Positions 17,655 through 26,175 of a stretch of 56,944 nucleotides of DNA are shown one piece after another (position 1 is the stretch's first letter; each line of letters begins with the position of its first letter). This DNA is from Verrucomicrobiaceae bacterium UBA2429 (GTDB lineage Bacteria > Verrucomicrobiota > Verrucomicrobiia > Verrucomicrobiales > Verrucomicrobiaceae), in the NCBI GenBank assembly GCA_002343505.1, contig DDQZ01000098.1, forward strand, positions 1-56,944. The letters run 5' to 3'. Below the pieces are notes generated by a model. The model saw only the letters and a program-made list of their open reading frames with translations, did not search any database and was not told the origin of the DNA. The position numbers and the translations under genes are program-made.

Positions 17655-18078
17655 GGATTGGGCGCGGCAACCGGAGAAGTGCGCGGGCTGCGGGTGGGAG
17701 CAAACTCTGCGCTTTGGCAAGCGCGCCTACGCGGGGCGGTAGGCGCATTCGCCAGAATGCGGGAGAGGGAGGAACCACGAATGGACACGAATAGACACGA
17801 ATCTGTGAAGTCCTTTGCCGAGGCGCGGAAACTGCGCGTGCCTGCGTGAGCGTTCTCCGCGCTTTTGGCAAACGCGCCTGCGGGGTGGTGCGGGGCATTC
17901 ACCAGAATGCGGCGCAGGGTAGGGCGCGTTGTCCTCAACGCGCCGCGAGCGCAGGTGGCGGGTACGCGGGGTGGTTCAACGTCATTCGTACGCTGCGTCC
18001 CCGCACGCGGCGGGCTGGGGACAGCCCGCCCTACCCGGGGCGGGGCATTCGCCAGAATGCGGGGACTGGGGGTGTGGT
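17655..18078. repeat. Intergenic repeat region with three GCATTC/GAATGC hairpins
   Basis: This 424-bp gap between hlyD-like and tolC-like genes holds no supported gene. Three copies of a hairpin, GCATTC/GAATGC with a 4-nt loop (17745-17760, 17895-17910, 18045-18060), are spaced exactly 150 bp apart, each in a GC-rich context (GGGGC before the stem in copies 2 and 3). Two longer related stretches (near 17704 and 17854) share a CTC-GCGCTTTGGCAA-GCGCGCCT pattern. The segment looks like decayed repeats or REP-like elements. Confidence 0.75.
17774..17805. repeat. ACGAAT tandem motif
   Basis: The sequence has three ACGAAT units spaced 12 bases apart, joined by GGACAC/AGACAC, following ACC. I recall this phrase as a frequent dispersed intergenic element in Verrucomicrobia and related genomes; it is not part of a gene here. 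Confidence 0.6.
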
Positions 18079-19368
18079 TCACGTTTTTTTCTCCACGGGT
18101 TCGGTGTTGGAGATGACCGGGGGGAAGCCGTTGAGCTGGCGCCAGATTTCCTTCCAGAGAGGCACCTGCTGGAGCAGCACCCAGCCTTTGGCGCGCACGC
18201 CCTGGCGCAGCCAGCGGTTGCCCGGCCACGGCTCGACGCGCTCAACACCGCGCCGCACGATGACATCCGGCTTGGGGGCGACGACGACGCGGAACTGGCC
18301 CATGCCGTCGTCGGTGGCGTCCACAAAGACGACCTCGCCGCCGAAGGTGCCGACGGCGACGCTGGGCCAGCCGATGAACTGGACGGCGGGCCAGCCTTCG
18401 AATTGCAGGCGCACGGGGCTGCCTTCGGTGATGGTGCCGTCCTCGTGAACCTGGCGCGCGGTGACGAGGGGGATGTCATTGCCGTCGAGCATGAGTTCGA
18501 CAAAGCGGCTCTCGGTCTCGGGGATGACGACGCAGATGGGGGAGCCGGGTCGCAGGAAGGTGCCGTCGGTGGCTGTGACGCTGAGCACGATGCCGTCGCG
18601 CGGGGATTCGATGACTTGCTGGAGGTTTTGGCTGATCAAAGAGTCAATGGAGGCCATCTCGCGCTCGGCGGCGGCCACATCGCCCTGGGCGGTGCCGCGG
18701 TTGGCTCGGATGTTGGAGATGGATGCCTCCATCTCGCGCTCGGTGCGGGTGAGGGTGGCCTCGGCGGCGGCGAGGTTGGCGGCGGAGCTGTCGCGCGCGA
18801 GGGTGGCCAGCTCGAGGTCGCGCGTGGAGACGAGGCCTTTTTCAGCCAGGGTGACGGTGCGCTGGTGGTTCAGCACGGCGGTTTCGGCGGTGATTTTTTC
18901 AGCGGCGATGCGCTGGCGCGCGGCATCAATGGCCTGGCTTTTTGCCAGTTCCATTTCCTGGGCCTGCTGGGTGAGGTCTTCGACACGCTGCTTGGCAGCG
19001 GCGCGGCGGGCGATGGCGGCATCGCGCTGAAGACGGAGGTTGGCGAGCAGGTTGGGGTCGTTGTCCTGGATCTCGACGAGGATGTCGCCCTTCTTCACGC
19101 GCTGGCCTTCGACGACGTGGAGTTTTTTCACACGGCCGGAGACGGGCGCCTCGACATTGATGCGGCGCTCCAGGGGATCAAAGGCGATGACGCGCCCGGC
19201 GCCGGGCACGTTTTGCTGCCAGGGCAGCACGAAGACGCCGATGAGGGAAAGAACGAACAGGATGGCCAGCACACGTGCGAGGATGCGGCTGAAGCGGGAG
19301 CTGCCGGCTAGGGCCATGCAGGGCAGCCTGCCGCGAAGCTCCAGAGTTGGGATGGCGTGCGCTTTCAT
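18079..19368 (-). CDS. HlyD-family membrane fusion (periplasmic adaptor) protein
   Basis: A 429-residue adaptor joining an inner-membrane ABC protein to an outer-membrane TolC channel. A cytoplasmic start, a transmembrane helix (residues ~29-49, ending VLPWQQ), a biotinyl-lipoyl-like half motif INVEAPVSGRVKKLHVVEGQ (~70-89), a long coiled-coil hairpin (~105-250), the returning lipoyl half ESPRDGIVLSVTATDG and a beta-barrel domain can be followed in order. Its ATG overlaps the stop of the ABC gene by 4 nt, so the two are coupled. The start at residue 18 (MALAGSS) is an alternative. The export cargo is not evident. Confidence 0.9.
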   Translation of the reverse strand: MKAHAIPTLELRGRLPCMALAGSSRFSRILARVLAILFVLSLIGVFVLPWQQNVPGAGRVIAFDPLERRINVEAPVSGRVKKLHVVEGQRVKKGDILVEIQDNDPNLLANLRLQRDAAIARRAAAKQRVEDLTQQAQEMELAKSQAIDAARQRIAAEKITAETAVLNHQRTVTLAEKGLVSTRDLELATLARDSSAANLAAAEATLTRTEREMEASISNIRANRGTAQGDVAAAEREMASIDSLISQNLQQVIESPRDGIVLSVTATDGTFLRPGSPICVVIPETESRFVELMLDGNDIPLVTARQVHEDGTITEGSPVRLQFEGWPAVQFIGWPSVAVGTFGGEVVFVDATDDGMGQFRVVVAPKPDVIVRRGVERVEPWPGNRWLRQGVRAKGWVLLQQVPLWKEIWRQLNGFPPVISNTEPVEKKT

Positions 19369-21545
19369 CGTGCTTGGGTGGGTGGATGCGCTGCTTCGGC
19401 AAAGCTGCTGAGGTCCAGCACGCGCTGGCAGCGGCGGAGCACGGCGGCGTCGCGCGTGGCGACGAGAACGGTCCAGGGATTTTTTTCATCAAGGATGATG
19501 CCGCAAAGCTCGTCCATGCTGGCGTCGTCGAGACCGTCGAAAATTTCATCCAGCAGCAGCAGGCGAGGCCGTGTGACGAGGGCGCGCGCCAGCACAAGGC
19601 GGATGCGCTGGCGGCTGGAAAGGGGCAGGCCGCCGGTGATGAGCTGCGTGTTCACGCCGTCGGGCATCTCCAGCAGCTCGCGCAGCAGGCCCACGCGGTC
19701 GAGGGCGGCGGTGACTTCGTCCATGGTGATGCTCATGTTGCCGAGGCGTGTGTTTTCCACCACGCTGCCCTGGAAGATGTCGTCCGGACGGACCAGCGCC
19801 ACCTGCTCGCGCAGGGCTTCGAGATACCAACTGCGCAGGTCGAGGCCGTCGAGGCGGATGTACCCCTCCGAAGGCTCGCGCCCGCCGTGGAGGATGTCGA
19901 GCAGGGTGCTGGAGCCGCTGCCCTGGGTGCCGGTGAGGGCCACGCGCTCGCCGGGCGCCACCTCAAAGGAAAGGCCGGTGAAGACCGGCACGCCATACGG
20001 GTAGGTGTAGCCGAGGGTGCCGACTTCGAGGCGCGCGCCGTCCGGCTTGCGCGGGGGGAACTCGCCGTCCTCGCGCTCGACGGGCAGGTCCACGAGGTGG
20101 CCGAGCTTGTCCATGGCGGCCATGGCGTCATACCAGGCCTCGAATTTTTTCCCGAGCTTGGAAAGGGATGCCACGATGGTGCCGACGATGAGCTCGCTGG
20201 CGACGAGCTGTCCGAGAGTGAGCTCCTGGCTGATGACGAGCCAGCCGCCGACGATGAGCAGGGCGGCGCTGGCGACGACTTCCATGACGAGCAGCCCGGC
20301 GATCTGACGGTAAAGCACGCGGAAATGCGCGCGGCGGTTGTCGAGGTAGCGGCGTGTGAGGTCGTCGGCGCGCTCGGCGGCGATGCGGTAGCCGCCGGGG
20401 CCTTTGAAAAGCCGCGGGTAGCGCGCCAGCTCCTCCAGCCAGCCGACAACCTCGTATTTGGCAAGAGACTCGCCCACGCTCGTGCGCACCGCGCCGCGGC
20501 CGAGCACGAGCATGGTGCCCAGCAGCAGCGCCAGCAGCAGGATGACAAAGCCGAGCAGGTAGGGGTGGTAGAGGCCGAGCACGGTCATGCCCACGACCAT
20601 GCCGAGCACGATGTTGATGCCGTCGAGCAGCATGAGGGCGGTGCTTTTCTGCACGGTGACGACATCAAGGAAACGGTTCACCAGCTCGGGCGCGTGAACG
20701 CCGTCCAGAGAGGACGCGCACACGCGCGGCAGGCGGTGGGAGAGATCGGCGGCCAGGCGCACAAAGAGCCGCCGCTGAATGATCTCCACGATGTAATACT
20801 GCATGGCGCGGATGAAGGCGGAGAGCAGCAGCGCCAGCGTGAGGGCGAAGGCCATGATGAGCAGCGCCGTCCACAGCGGGCCGGACTGGCCACCGAAAGC
20901 GAGGTTGCTGACCAGCGCGTTCACCGCCAACGGCAGCGCCAGATAAAGCACGCCGGTGACAAGGCTGAAGATGATGACCGAGCTGATGTCCTTCCTCTCC
21001 GGCCGCATGAGCGCGATGAAGCGGCGGACTGGAGAGACGGCTGCCTGCCCATGATGAACGTCGTGCCCGAGCGCGCGCATCGGCAGTTCCGCGCTGACGA
21101 TGCCGAAATCCGCCGGCGCCTCCGCGCTGGCGAGGCCAAGGCGCGAGGCCAGCTCGCCGCGCGTGAGGTTTTCGGTTTCCGAGGGGTTTTCAGGGTCGGA
21201 GACACGCGCTTTGAAAAAGCCGTGCTTGCGGATCACCAGCCAGCTTTGGCTCTCGGCGGACCAGGCCGCGAAAGGCACCGAGTCCGCCGCGCGCCAGATG
21301 GCATCCGCCAGCGAGAGACGCGCCGGGGTGATGCTGAGCCCGCATTCACTGGCGGCTGCCGCGAGGCGTTCCAGAGGCTCCTTGCAAGAGCGCGCGGCAT
21401 TGTGCAGACCCTGGCTGGCGCGCATCCGGTCAAAGGGAGTGCCGGTCAACCCGCACAAATGCGCGAGAGTCTGCACATCATGCTCGTGCAGGGCGGGGGA
21501 GTCAGGAGTGTTGTTTGGTGATGCGGCGTCGGGGGGCTTCGCCAT
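19365..21545 (-). CDS. ABC transporter, fused permease and degenerate ATPase domain
   Basis: A 726-residue exporter-type protein. Residues 1-165 form an N-terminal domain of a shape seen in type I secretion ABC proteins that have a C39-peptidase-like domain, without a visible catalytic Cys-His pair. The six-helix membrane domain spans about 185-460, and the nucleotide-binding domain about 505-726. That ATPase domain is degenerate: Walker A reads GTQGSGSST (Lys replaced by Ser, codon TCC), the signature reads LSSRQ instead of LSGGQ, and the switch His is replaced (VLVATRDAAV). Walker B LLLLDE is intact. Lys codons differ from TCC at all three bases, so a sequencing error is unlikely. It may still bind ATP weakly or act as a non-hydrolysing partner. 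Coupled to hlyD. Confidence 0.88.
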   Translation of the reverse strand: MAKPPDAASPNNTPDSPALHEHDVQTLAHLCGLTGTPFDRMRASQGLHNAARSCKEPLERLAAAASECGLSITPARLSLADAIWRAADSVPFAAWSAESQSWLVIRKHGFFKARVSDPENPSETENLTRGELASRLGLASAEAPADFGIVSAELPMRALGHDVHHGQAAVSPVRRFIALMRPERKDISSVIIFSLVTGVLYLALPLAVNALVSNLAFGGQSGPLWTALLIMAFALTLALLLSAFIRAMQYYIVEIIQRRLFVRLAADLSHRLPRVCASSLDGVHAPELVNRFLDVVTVQKSTALMLLDGINIVLGMVVGMTVLGLYHPYLLGFVILLLALLLGTMLVLGRGAVRTSVGESLAKYEVVGWLEELARYPRLFKGPGGYRIAAERADDLTRRYLDNRRAHFRVLYRQIAGLLVMEVVASAALLIVGGWLVISQELTLGQLVASELIVGTIVASLSKLGKKFEAWYDAMAAMDKLGHLVDLPVEREDGEFPPRKPDGARLEVGTLGYTYPYGVPVFTGLSFEVAPGERVALTGTQGSGSSTLLDILHGGREPSEGYIRLDGLDLRSWYLEALREQVALVRPDDIFQGSVVENTRLGNMSITMDEVTAALDRVGLLRELLEMPDGVNTQLITGGLPLSSRQRIRLVLARALVTRPRLLLLDEIFDGLDDASMDELCGIILDEKNPWTVLVATRDAAVLRRCQRVLDLSSFAEAAHPPTQAR

Positions 21546-21552
21546 AAATTCG

Positions 21553-21577
21553 CGCCAGTTTACGGCGTACGTTTTGG
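21553..21577 (-). promoter_or_regulatory. Shared upstream motif, copy 2
   Basis: This is the second copy of the motif described at 16193, 8 nt upstream of the ABC transporter ATG on the minus strand. The CGTAAACTGGCG block is identical and CCAAAA has the same offset. If TAAACT is a -10 box the transcript would be almost leaderless. Confidence 0.35.
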
Positions 21578-21661
21578 CATGGATGCCTCATTTTATTCAG
21601 CGGCAATCTGCCGAAAGGCGGGCTTGCGCGGGGACGTTTTCAATCATAACCATCCCCCATC

Positions 21662-21925
21662 ATGAACACCCCTTCCATCCTTGCCGCTTTCGGTCCTCTG
21701 GGCACACCCGAGTTGATCATCATCGCCATCCTTGTGCTGGTGCTTTTCGGAGCCAAAAAGCTCCCCACTTTCGCCCGCAGCCTGGGCAAGAGCATGGGGG
21801 AATTCAAAAAAGCGCGCGAGGAATTCGAGCACGAACTGACCCAGGCTCAGGAGGAGGTCGAAAAGCCGACCATCCCAGCAACGGCGGAAAAGCGCCAGCC
21901 TGTGGGTGCTTCCAAGGACGTTTGA
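21662..21925 (+). CDS. tatA: Sec-independent protein translocase TatA
   Basis: An 87-residue TatA/E component of the twin-arginine translocon, which exports folded proteins. After [20 protein letters not shown] (residues 10-29), with the transmembrane helix, come the conserved FG hinge and AKKLP, and then the amphipathic helix [20 protein letters not shown]; the tail is charged. Length and order are standard. TatB/TatC are not nearby. The next gene downstream, 19 bp away, has a twin-arginine-type leader and may be a substrate. Confidence 0.93.
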   Translation: MNTPSILAAFGPLGTPELIIIAILVLVLFGAKKLPTFARSLGKSMGEFKKAREEFEHELTQAQEEVEKPTIPATAEKRQPVGASKDV

Positions 21926-21944
21926 TCATCACGCTTTTTCCTGG

Positions 21945-22877
21945 ATGAGTTCGACGGGAATCACACGGCGGACCCTCGGGTCCGCCCTTTTTTTGGTGCT
22001 GGGCTTGGTTGCTTCACAGGCGGGCGAGCCAGTGACTTTTTGCGCTTACAATTTGAAGAACTGGCTGGTGATGGAGTCTCCTGGCGGGAGCAAACGGCCT
22101 CCCCAGTCGAAGCCTGATGAGGAAAAGCAGAAGGTCATTGAATTCCTTTCCGAAATACAGCCCGACATTCTCGGTGTCTGCGAGATCGGCACGCGCGAGG
22201 ATTTGCAGGAACTGCAGTCGCGGCTCAAAGACGCGGGCATGGACCTGCCGCACAGCGAGTTCAACCAGGGCGCGGATGTGACGCGCAGTCTGGCCCTGCT
22301 CTCGCGCTTCCCCATCTCGGCGCGCCATCACCAGGGCGGTCTGCCCTACCAGATTGGCGGCGAGACTTTTTTTTTCCAGCGCGGCATCCTGGATGCCACT
22401 GTGGACATCCGTCCGGATTTCCAGGTTCGTTTTTTGGGTGTGCATCTGAAGTCCAAGCGCGAGGTGGCCGAGGGCGACCAGGCGCTCATGAGGCGCAACG
22501 AGGCGCATTTGACACGCGCGCATCTCGACAAAATCTTTTCCCTGCAATCGCGGCCAAATCTTGTGCTCTACGGCGACTTCAATGAATACCGCAACGAGCC
22601 TTCAATGGATGAGATCATCGGCAGCAGGGCGCAGGAGAGCTACATGCTGGAGATACCCGTCAAAGACGCGCACGGCCTTCTTTGGACCCACTTTTGGGAT
22701 GTGGCGGATGTTTACAGCCGCCTCGACTACCTCTTTGTCAGCCGGAATCTGAGGCCCCTGGTGGACACGAAAAAAAGCCGCATTCACACAAGCGCGGATT
22801 TTGACAAGGCCAGCGACCACCGTCCCGTGGTGCTGAACTTCGAGGCGCCCCAGGCTTCAGCCGGGGAGGGGCGCTGA
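21945..22877 (+). CDS. Exported endonuclease/exonuclease/phosphatase family protein
   Basis: A 310-residue protein of the EEP superfamily (DNase I-like metal-dependent phosphodiesterases). The leader has ITRRTLG and a hydrophobic stretch ending VASQA, which fits a twin-arginine signal (T-R-R-x-L), so it is likely exported folded. Catalytic-family blocks are visible: YNLKNW near residue 31, the Glu in LGVCEIGT, GDFNEYRNEP, and SDHRPV near the end. Substrate could be nucleic acid, phosphate ester or lipid. The ATG at 21945 places the leader at the N-terminus. It begins 19 bp after tatA and overlaps the convergent ribF end by 21 bp. Confidence 0.85.
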   Translation: MSSTGITRRTLGSALFLVLGLVASQAGEPVTFCAYNLKNWLVMESPGGSKRPPQSKPDEEKQKVIEFLSEIQPDILGVCEIGTREDLQELQSRLKDAGMDLPHSEFNQGADVTRSLALLSRFPISARHHQGGLPYQIGGETFFFQRGILDATVDIRPDFQVRFLGVHLKSKREVAEGDQALMRRNEAHLTRAHLDKIFSLQSRPNLVLYGDFNEYRNEPSMDEIIGSRAQESYMLEIPVKDAHGLLWTHFWDVADVYSRLDYLFVSRNLRPLVDTKKSRIHTSADFDKASDHRPVVLNFEAPQASAGEGR

Positions 22878-23789
22878 GCGCGCCAGCAGCACATCCGAGG
22901 CAATCTGCGCGCGCAGTTCCTCCATGCCGGCAAATTTTCTCTCCGGCCTCATGAACGCTCCCAGCCGCACTTCGAGATCCTGCGCGTAGAGATCGCCCTG
23001 CCAGTCGAAGAAATGAACCTCCAGCATGGGGACTGAGCCGGTCTTTTCCACCGTCGGGCGCACCCCGAGGTTCGCCACTCCGGCCAGTGTCCTGCCCCCG
23101 ATGTCGGCGCTCGCCGCATACACGCCGTAGGGCGGCAGCATCTCCGCCTCCACGCGCACATTGGCGGTCGGGAAGCCGAGTCCGCGCCCCAGTTTCCGGC
23201 CTTCCACCACTTTGCCGAACAATGCGTAGGGCCGGCCCGACAAAGCCGCCGCCCGCGCGAGATCTCCCGCAGCCACGGCTTGGCGGATCAGCGTGCTGCT
23301 GACCACTTCGCCATCCACCCGCACCGGCGGAACACCATAGACTGCGAAGCCGTGCCTCTGTCCGAGGTCCATGAGCGAGTGGATGGTGCCGCCGCGGTTT
23401 TTGCCAAAGGTCCATGCGTAACCCACCGAGACGCAGCCCAGCGGACGGCAGACCCCCACCAACTCCGCGACGAAATCCTCCGCCTCGGTGGACGCAAGCT
23501 CCGGGGTGAAGGGGCACACCAGCATGGCATCCAGCCCCATGCGTTCGAGAAGCACGGCGCGATAGCGCGCGCCGCACAGGCGCAGCGGCGCGGACTCGGG
23601 GCGCAGGACGCGCAACGGGTGGGGGTCGAAGGTCAGCACCACCGCCCGCCCGTCATGCCGCGCCGCATGCTCGCGCGCCGCCAGTATCACCTCCTGATGG
23701 CCCAGGTGCAGCCCGTCGAAGACTCCGATGGCAAGCGCCAACGGACCGCGCAGGCAGCCGAGTTGGGGGATGGATTCCAGCTTTTGCAT
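22857..23789 (-). CDS. ribF: Bifunctional riboflavin kinase/FAD synthetase
   Basis: A 310-residue enzyme making FMN from riboflavin and ATP, then FAD. The N-terminal nucleotidyltransferase domain has GVFDGLHLGHQ (residues ~22-32) and TFDPHPLRVL, then VSSTLIRQAV; the C-terminal riboflavin kinase domain has GRKLGRGLGFPTANV (~200-214) and YGVYAA, with LEVHFFDW later. All main motifs are present. The ATG at 23789 gives the usual length; 23888 would add 33 unrelated residues. It ends convergently inside the last codons of the upstream-side EEP gene. The next gene on the strand, a nucleoside phosphorylase, starts 126 bp away. Confidence 0.95.
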   Translation of the reverse strand: MQKLESIPQLGCLRGPLALAIGVFDGLHLGHQEVILAAREHAARHDGRAVVLTFDPHPLRVLRPESAPLRLCGARYRAVLLERMGLDAMLVCPFTPELASTEAEDFVAELVGVCRPLGCVSVGYAWTFGKNRGGTIHSLMDLGQRHGFAVYGVPPVRVDGEVVSSTLIRQAVAAGDLARAAALSGRPYALFGKVVEGRKLGRGLGFPTANVRVEAEMLPPYGVYAASADIGGRTLAGVANLGVRPTVEKTGSVPMLEVHFFDWQGDLYAQDLEVRLGAFMRPERKFAGMEELRAQIASDVLLARSAPLPG

Positions 23790-23915
23790 TCGAGACCGGT
23801 GCCGCCAAAAACGATGCGCGGCGCGGGATTCAAGCCGCCAGTGGCGGCGATTGTCAAACACGCTCTTTGAACAAGCGGGATGGCGCACGAGGGCCGTCCC
23901 GGGCCTTTCTTCCTC

Positions 23916-25148
23916 TCATCGGATTTCCACGCCTTCCAAAATCGTACGCATGGCCGCTTCCGCCGCGGCCGGTGTGCGGGCATGGACGCGCAGCAGAGGC
24001 GCGCCTGCCGTCACGGATTCCCCCGTTTTAACGATGCGGTCCACGCCGACGGCGAAGTCAACCGGGTCACTCGCGCGCGAACGGCCAGCGCCGAGAGCGA
24101 GCACGGCACGGCCAATGGTTCCAGCGTCCATGCGCCGCACAATGCCACTTGCGGGCGCGGGCACCTCGATAATGACGGGGGCGGCGTGGACTTTGGTGAT
24201 TTTTTCCAGGACGGAAATGTCCCCGCCCTGGGCGGCGGTCATTTGCTGGAACTTGCGCCACGCGCTGCCATCGCGCAGGCGTTGCCCGTGCGTGGCGCGG
24301 GGTGTGTCGGAGACGGCGCCGGCGAGGTCGAGCACAATGTCCTCCAGGTCCGCCGGGCCGCGCCCCTGAAGGCACTCGGCACACTCTGCCACCTCGAGCG
24401 CGTTTCCAGCGGCACGGCCGGTGGGCTCGCTCATGGCGTTGATGCGCACCGCGCAGCGCACTCCGAGCGCGGTTCCCACAGCCACCATGGAATCCGCCAG
24501 CGCGCGCGCCTGCTCCTTGGTTCGCATGAAGGCGCCGGTGCCGTGCTTCACATCGAGTACGAGGCGGTCGAGTCCCTCGGCCAGCTTCTTGCCCATGATG
24601 CTGGCCGTGATGAGCGGGATGCTCGGCACGGTGGCAGTGACATCGCGCAGGGCGTAAAGTTTTTTGTCCGCCGGACACAGGCCCTCCGTCTGGCCGACCA
24701 TGACGCAGCCCACATCGCTCACGACGCGGTGGATTTCCTTCTCCTCCAGCCGGGTGCGGAAGCCCGGGATGGACTCCAGCTTGTCCAGGGTGCCGCCGGT
24801 GATGCCAAGACCGCGCCCGGAAATCATCGGCACCCAGAGACCGTCGCATGCCAGCAGCGGCGCGAGAACGAGGGATGTCTTGTCGCCAATGCCGCCGGTG
24901 GAGTGCTTGTCCACGCGCGGCGGTGATCCGGCGGGCCAGCTCAGCACGATGCCGCTGTGGAGCATGGCATGGGTGAGGGCGGCGGTCTCGCTCGCGGTCA
25001 TGCCCTGGAAATATACGGCCATGGCGAGCGCGCTCATTTGATAGTCGGGCAGTTCGCCCAGGGTGAAGGCGCGGATCAGGGCGTGTATTTCCTCTTCGGC
25101 GAGGGCTTGGCCGTCGCGTTTTTTTTCGATGAGGCTTGGGACGTGCAT
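23916..25148 (-). CDS. Pyrimidine-nucleoside (thymidine) phosphorylase
   Basis: A 410-residue enzyme that splits thymidine or uridine with phosphate in nucleoside salvage. The signature DKHSTGGIGDKTSLVLAPLL (near residues 80-99) and ISGRGLGITGGTLDKLESIP (~108-127) are intact, and a C-terminal domain begins around residue 325 (IIEVPAPASGIVRRMDAGTI). At 410 residues it is slightly shorter than the usual 430-440. Whether it prefers thymidine (DeoA) or any pyrimidine nucleoside (Pdp) cannot be decided here. It starts 13 nt downstream of the DUF1460 gene. Confidence 0.93.
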   Translation of the reverse strand: MHVPSLIEKKRDGQALAEEEIHALIRAFTLGELPDYQMSALAMAVYFQGMTASETAALTHAMLHSGIVLSWPAGSPPRVDKHSTGGIGDKTSLVLAPLLACDGLWVPMISGRGLGITGGTLDKLESIPGFRTRLEEKEIHRVVSDVGCVMVGQTEGLCPADKKLYALRDVTATVPSIPLITASIMGKKLAEGLDRLVLDVKHGTGAFMRTKEQARALADSMVAVGTALGVRCAVRINAMSEPTGRAAGNALEVAECAECLQGRGPADLEDIVLDLAGAVSDTPRATHGQRLRDGSAWRKFQQMTAAQGGDISVLEKITKVHAAPVIIEVPAPASGIVRRMDAGTIGRAVLALGAGRSRASDPVDFAVGVDRIVKTGESVTAGAPLLRVHARTPAAAEAAMRTILEGVEIR

Positions 25149-25161
25149 GGCGGTGTCGGAG

Positions 25162-26055
25162 TCAGAGTGGGCGGCATGCGATGATGCCGGCGTGGCTTTT
25201 GAAATCGGCGAGGTAGGCGTGAAGGGGCTTGTCCACCATCACGCGCTTGCGCGTGGTGGAGGCGTGCATGAAGCGGCGGGCGCCGGCGGCATCCCGGAGG
25301 ATGAGGCCGGCGTGGCTGCAATAAACATGCGGCTTGTGCGTGACAATGCCGACGATGTCACCGCTTTCGAGCTTGTGCTCGATGCCTTGCACGGCGGCCT
25401 TTGGCAGATAGTGGAAAGGATGGCTCTGGAGTTCGGCCTCGATGCGCGCCATGCCCGCGCGCAGGTCCGGGTTATTGGCGAGGTAGCGGTAGCTTTTCCA
25501 AAGCACGGTCATCTCGTCAATGCGCCGGCCTTTGATCTCGGTGAGGGGGCCGAGGGTGGCGGTGATGTCGCGCACATGGCCGCGCCGGTCGTTGTCGCGA
25601 AACCATTCCTCCAGGTAATGGATGCGCTCCAGATAACCTCCACGGCAGAGACCACCACGGTAGCGAGTCGTCTCGATTTCGCGCAGGAGACCGGCGGGAG
25701 TGCGGGAGCCATGCGATCTGCCGAACATGCGCGCGAGGCCGAGGGCGGTCTCGAAGAAGGTCCAGCAGTCCAGCCCGTCGAAATTTACCGAGGGCGACTC
25801 GACACGGTCGTCTATCTCCAGGGTGAATCCGGCATAAGGCGTGCCTTCCATGGCAAGCGCGGCGCTCGTCACGCGCGCGCCCATCGGCAGCCGGCTCCAC
25901 TGTTCCGCGATGCCGCGTGCCACGATCCGGTCAAATTTCTCCCTGCCCTTGAATGTCACGCTTTGCGGCAGATGCTCCACCCCCTTGACGCTGTCGGTAA
26001 CTCCGCACGCGGTCAGGGCGAGCAGGAAACGGCGGCGTGTGGGATGAAGGCTCAT
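25162..26055 (-). CDS. DUF1460 N-acetylmuramoyl-L-alanine amidase-like Tat lipoprotein
   Basis: A 297-residue exported protein of the DUF1460 family (NlpC/P60-like fold, amidase-like). The leader HPTRRRFLLALTAC has a twin-arginine motif and a lipobox LTAC with Cys17, so it is probably a Tat-exported lipoprotein. The catalytic Cys lies in NFDGLDCWTFFE (near residue 96) and the His in HKPHVYCSHAGLIL (near 245). It probably acts on peptidoglycan in the envelope. The nucleoside phosphorylase follows 13 nt later. It is divergent from gdhA; the gap holds a long perfect hairpin. Confidence 0.85.
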   Translation of the reverse strand: MSLHPTRRRFLLALTACGVTDSVKGVEHLPQSVTFKGREKFDRIVARGIAEQWSRLPMGARVTSAALAMEGTPYAGFTLEIDDRVESPSVNFDGLDCWTFFETALGLARMFGRSHGSRTPAGLLREIETTRYRGGLCRGGYLERIHYLEEWFRDNDRRGHVRDITATLGPLTEIKGRRIDEMTVLWKSYRYLANNPDLRAGMARIEAELQSHPFHYLPKAAVQGIEHKLESGDIVGIVTHKPHVYCSHAGLILRDAAGARRFMHASTTRKRVMVDKPLHAYLADFKSHAGIIACRPL

Positions 26056-26102
26056 GAACCCGCCATTCTTCCCGCTGCGCCCTCCGGCGCAAACGGGAAA
26101 GC

Positions 26103-26156
26103 GGCAAGCCCGCCGTCAGGGAAAGGGGAGAAACATTCCCTGACGGCGGGCTTGCC
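26103..26156. repeat. Perfect 21-bp inverted repeat, 12-nt loop
   Basis: The arm GGCAAGCCCGCCGTCAGGGA plus one A pairs perfectly with its complement at 26136-26156. The loop is 26124-26135. The element lies between two divergent genes, 47 bp above the DUF1460 start and 19 bp above the gdhA ATG. It is too strong to be a normal operator; it may be a mobile palindrome or a transcript barrier. Confidence 0.85.
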
Positions 26157-26175
26157 GGAGCTGAGGATTCTGCCA

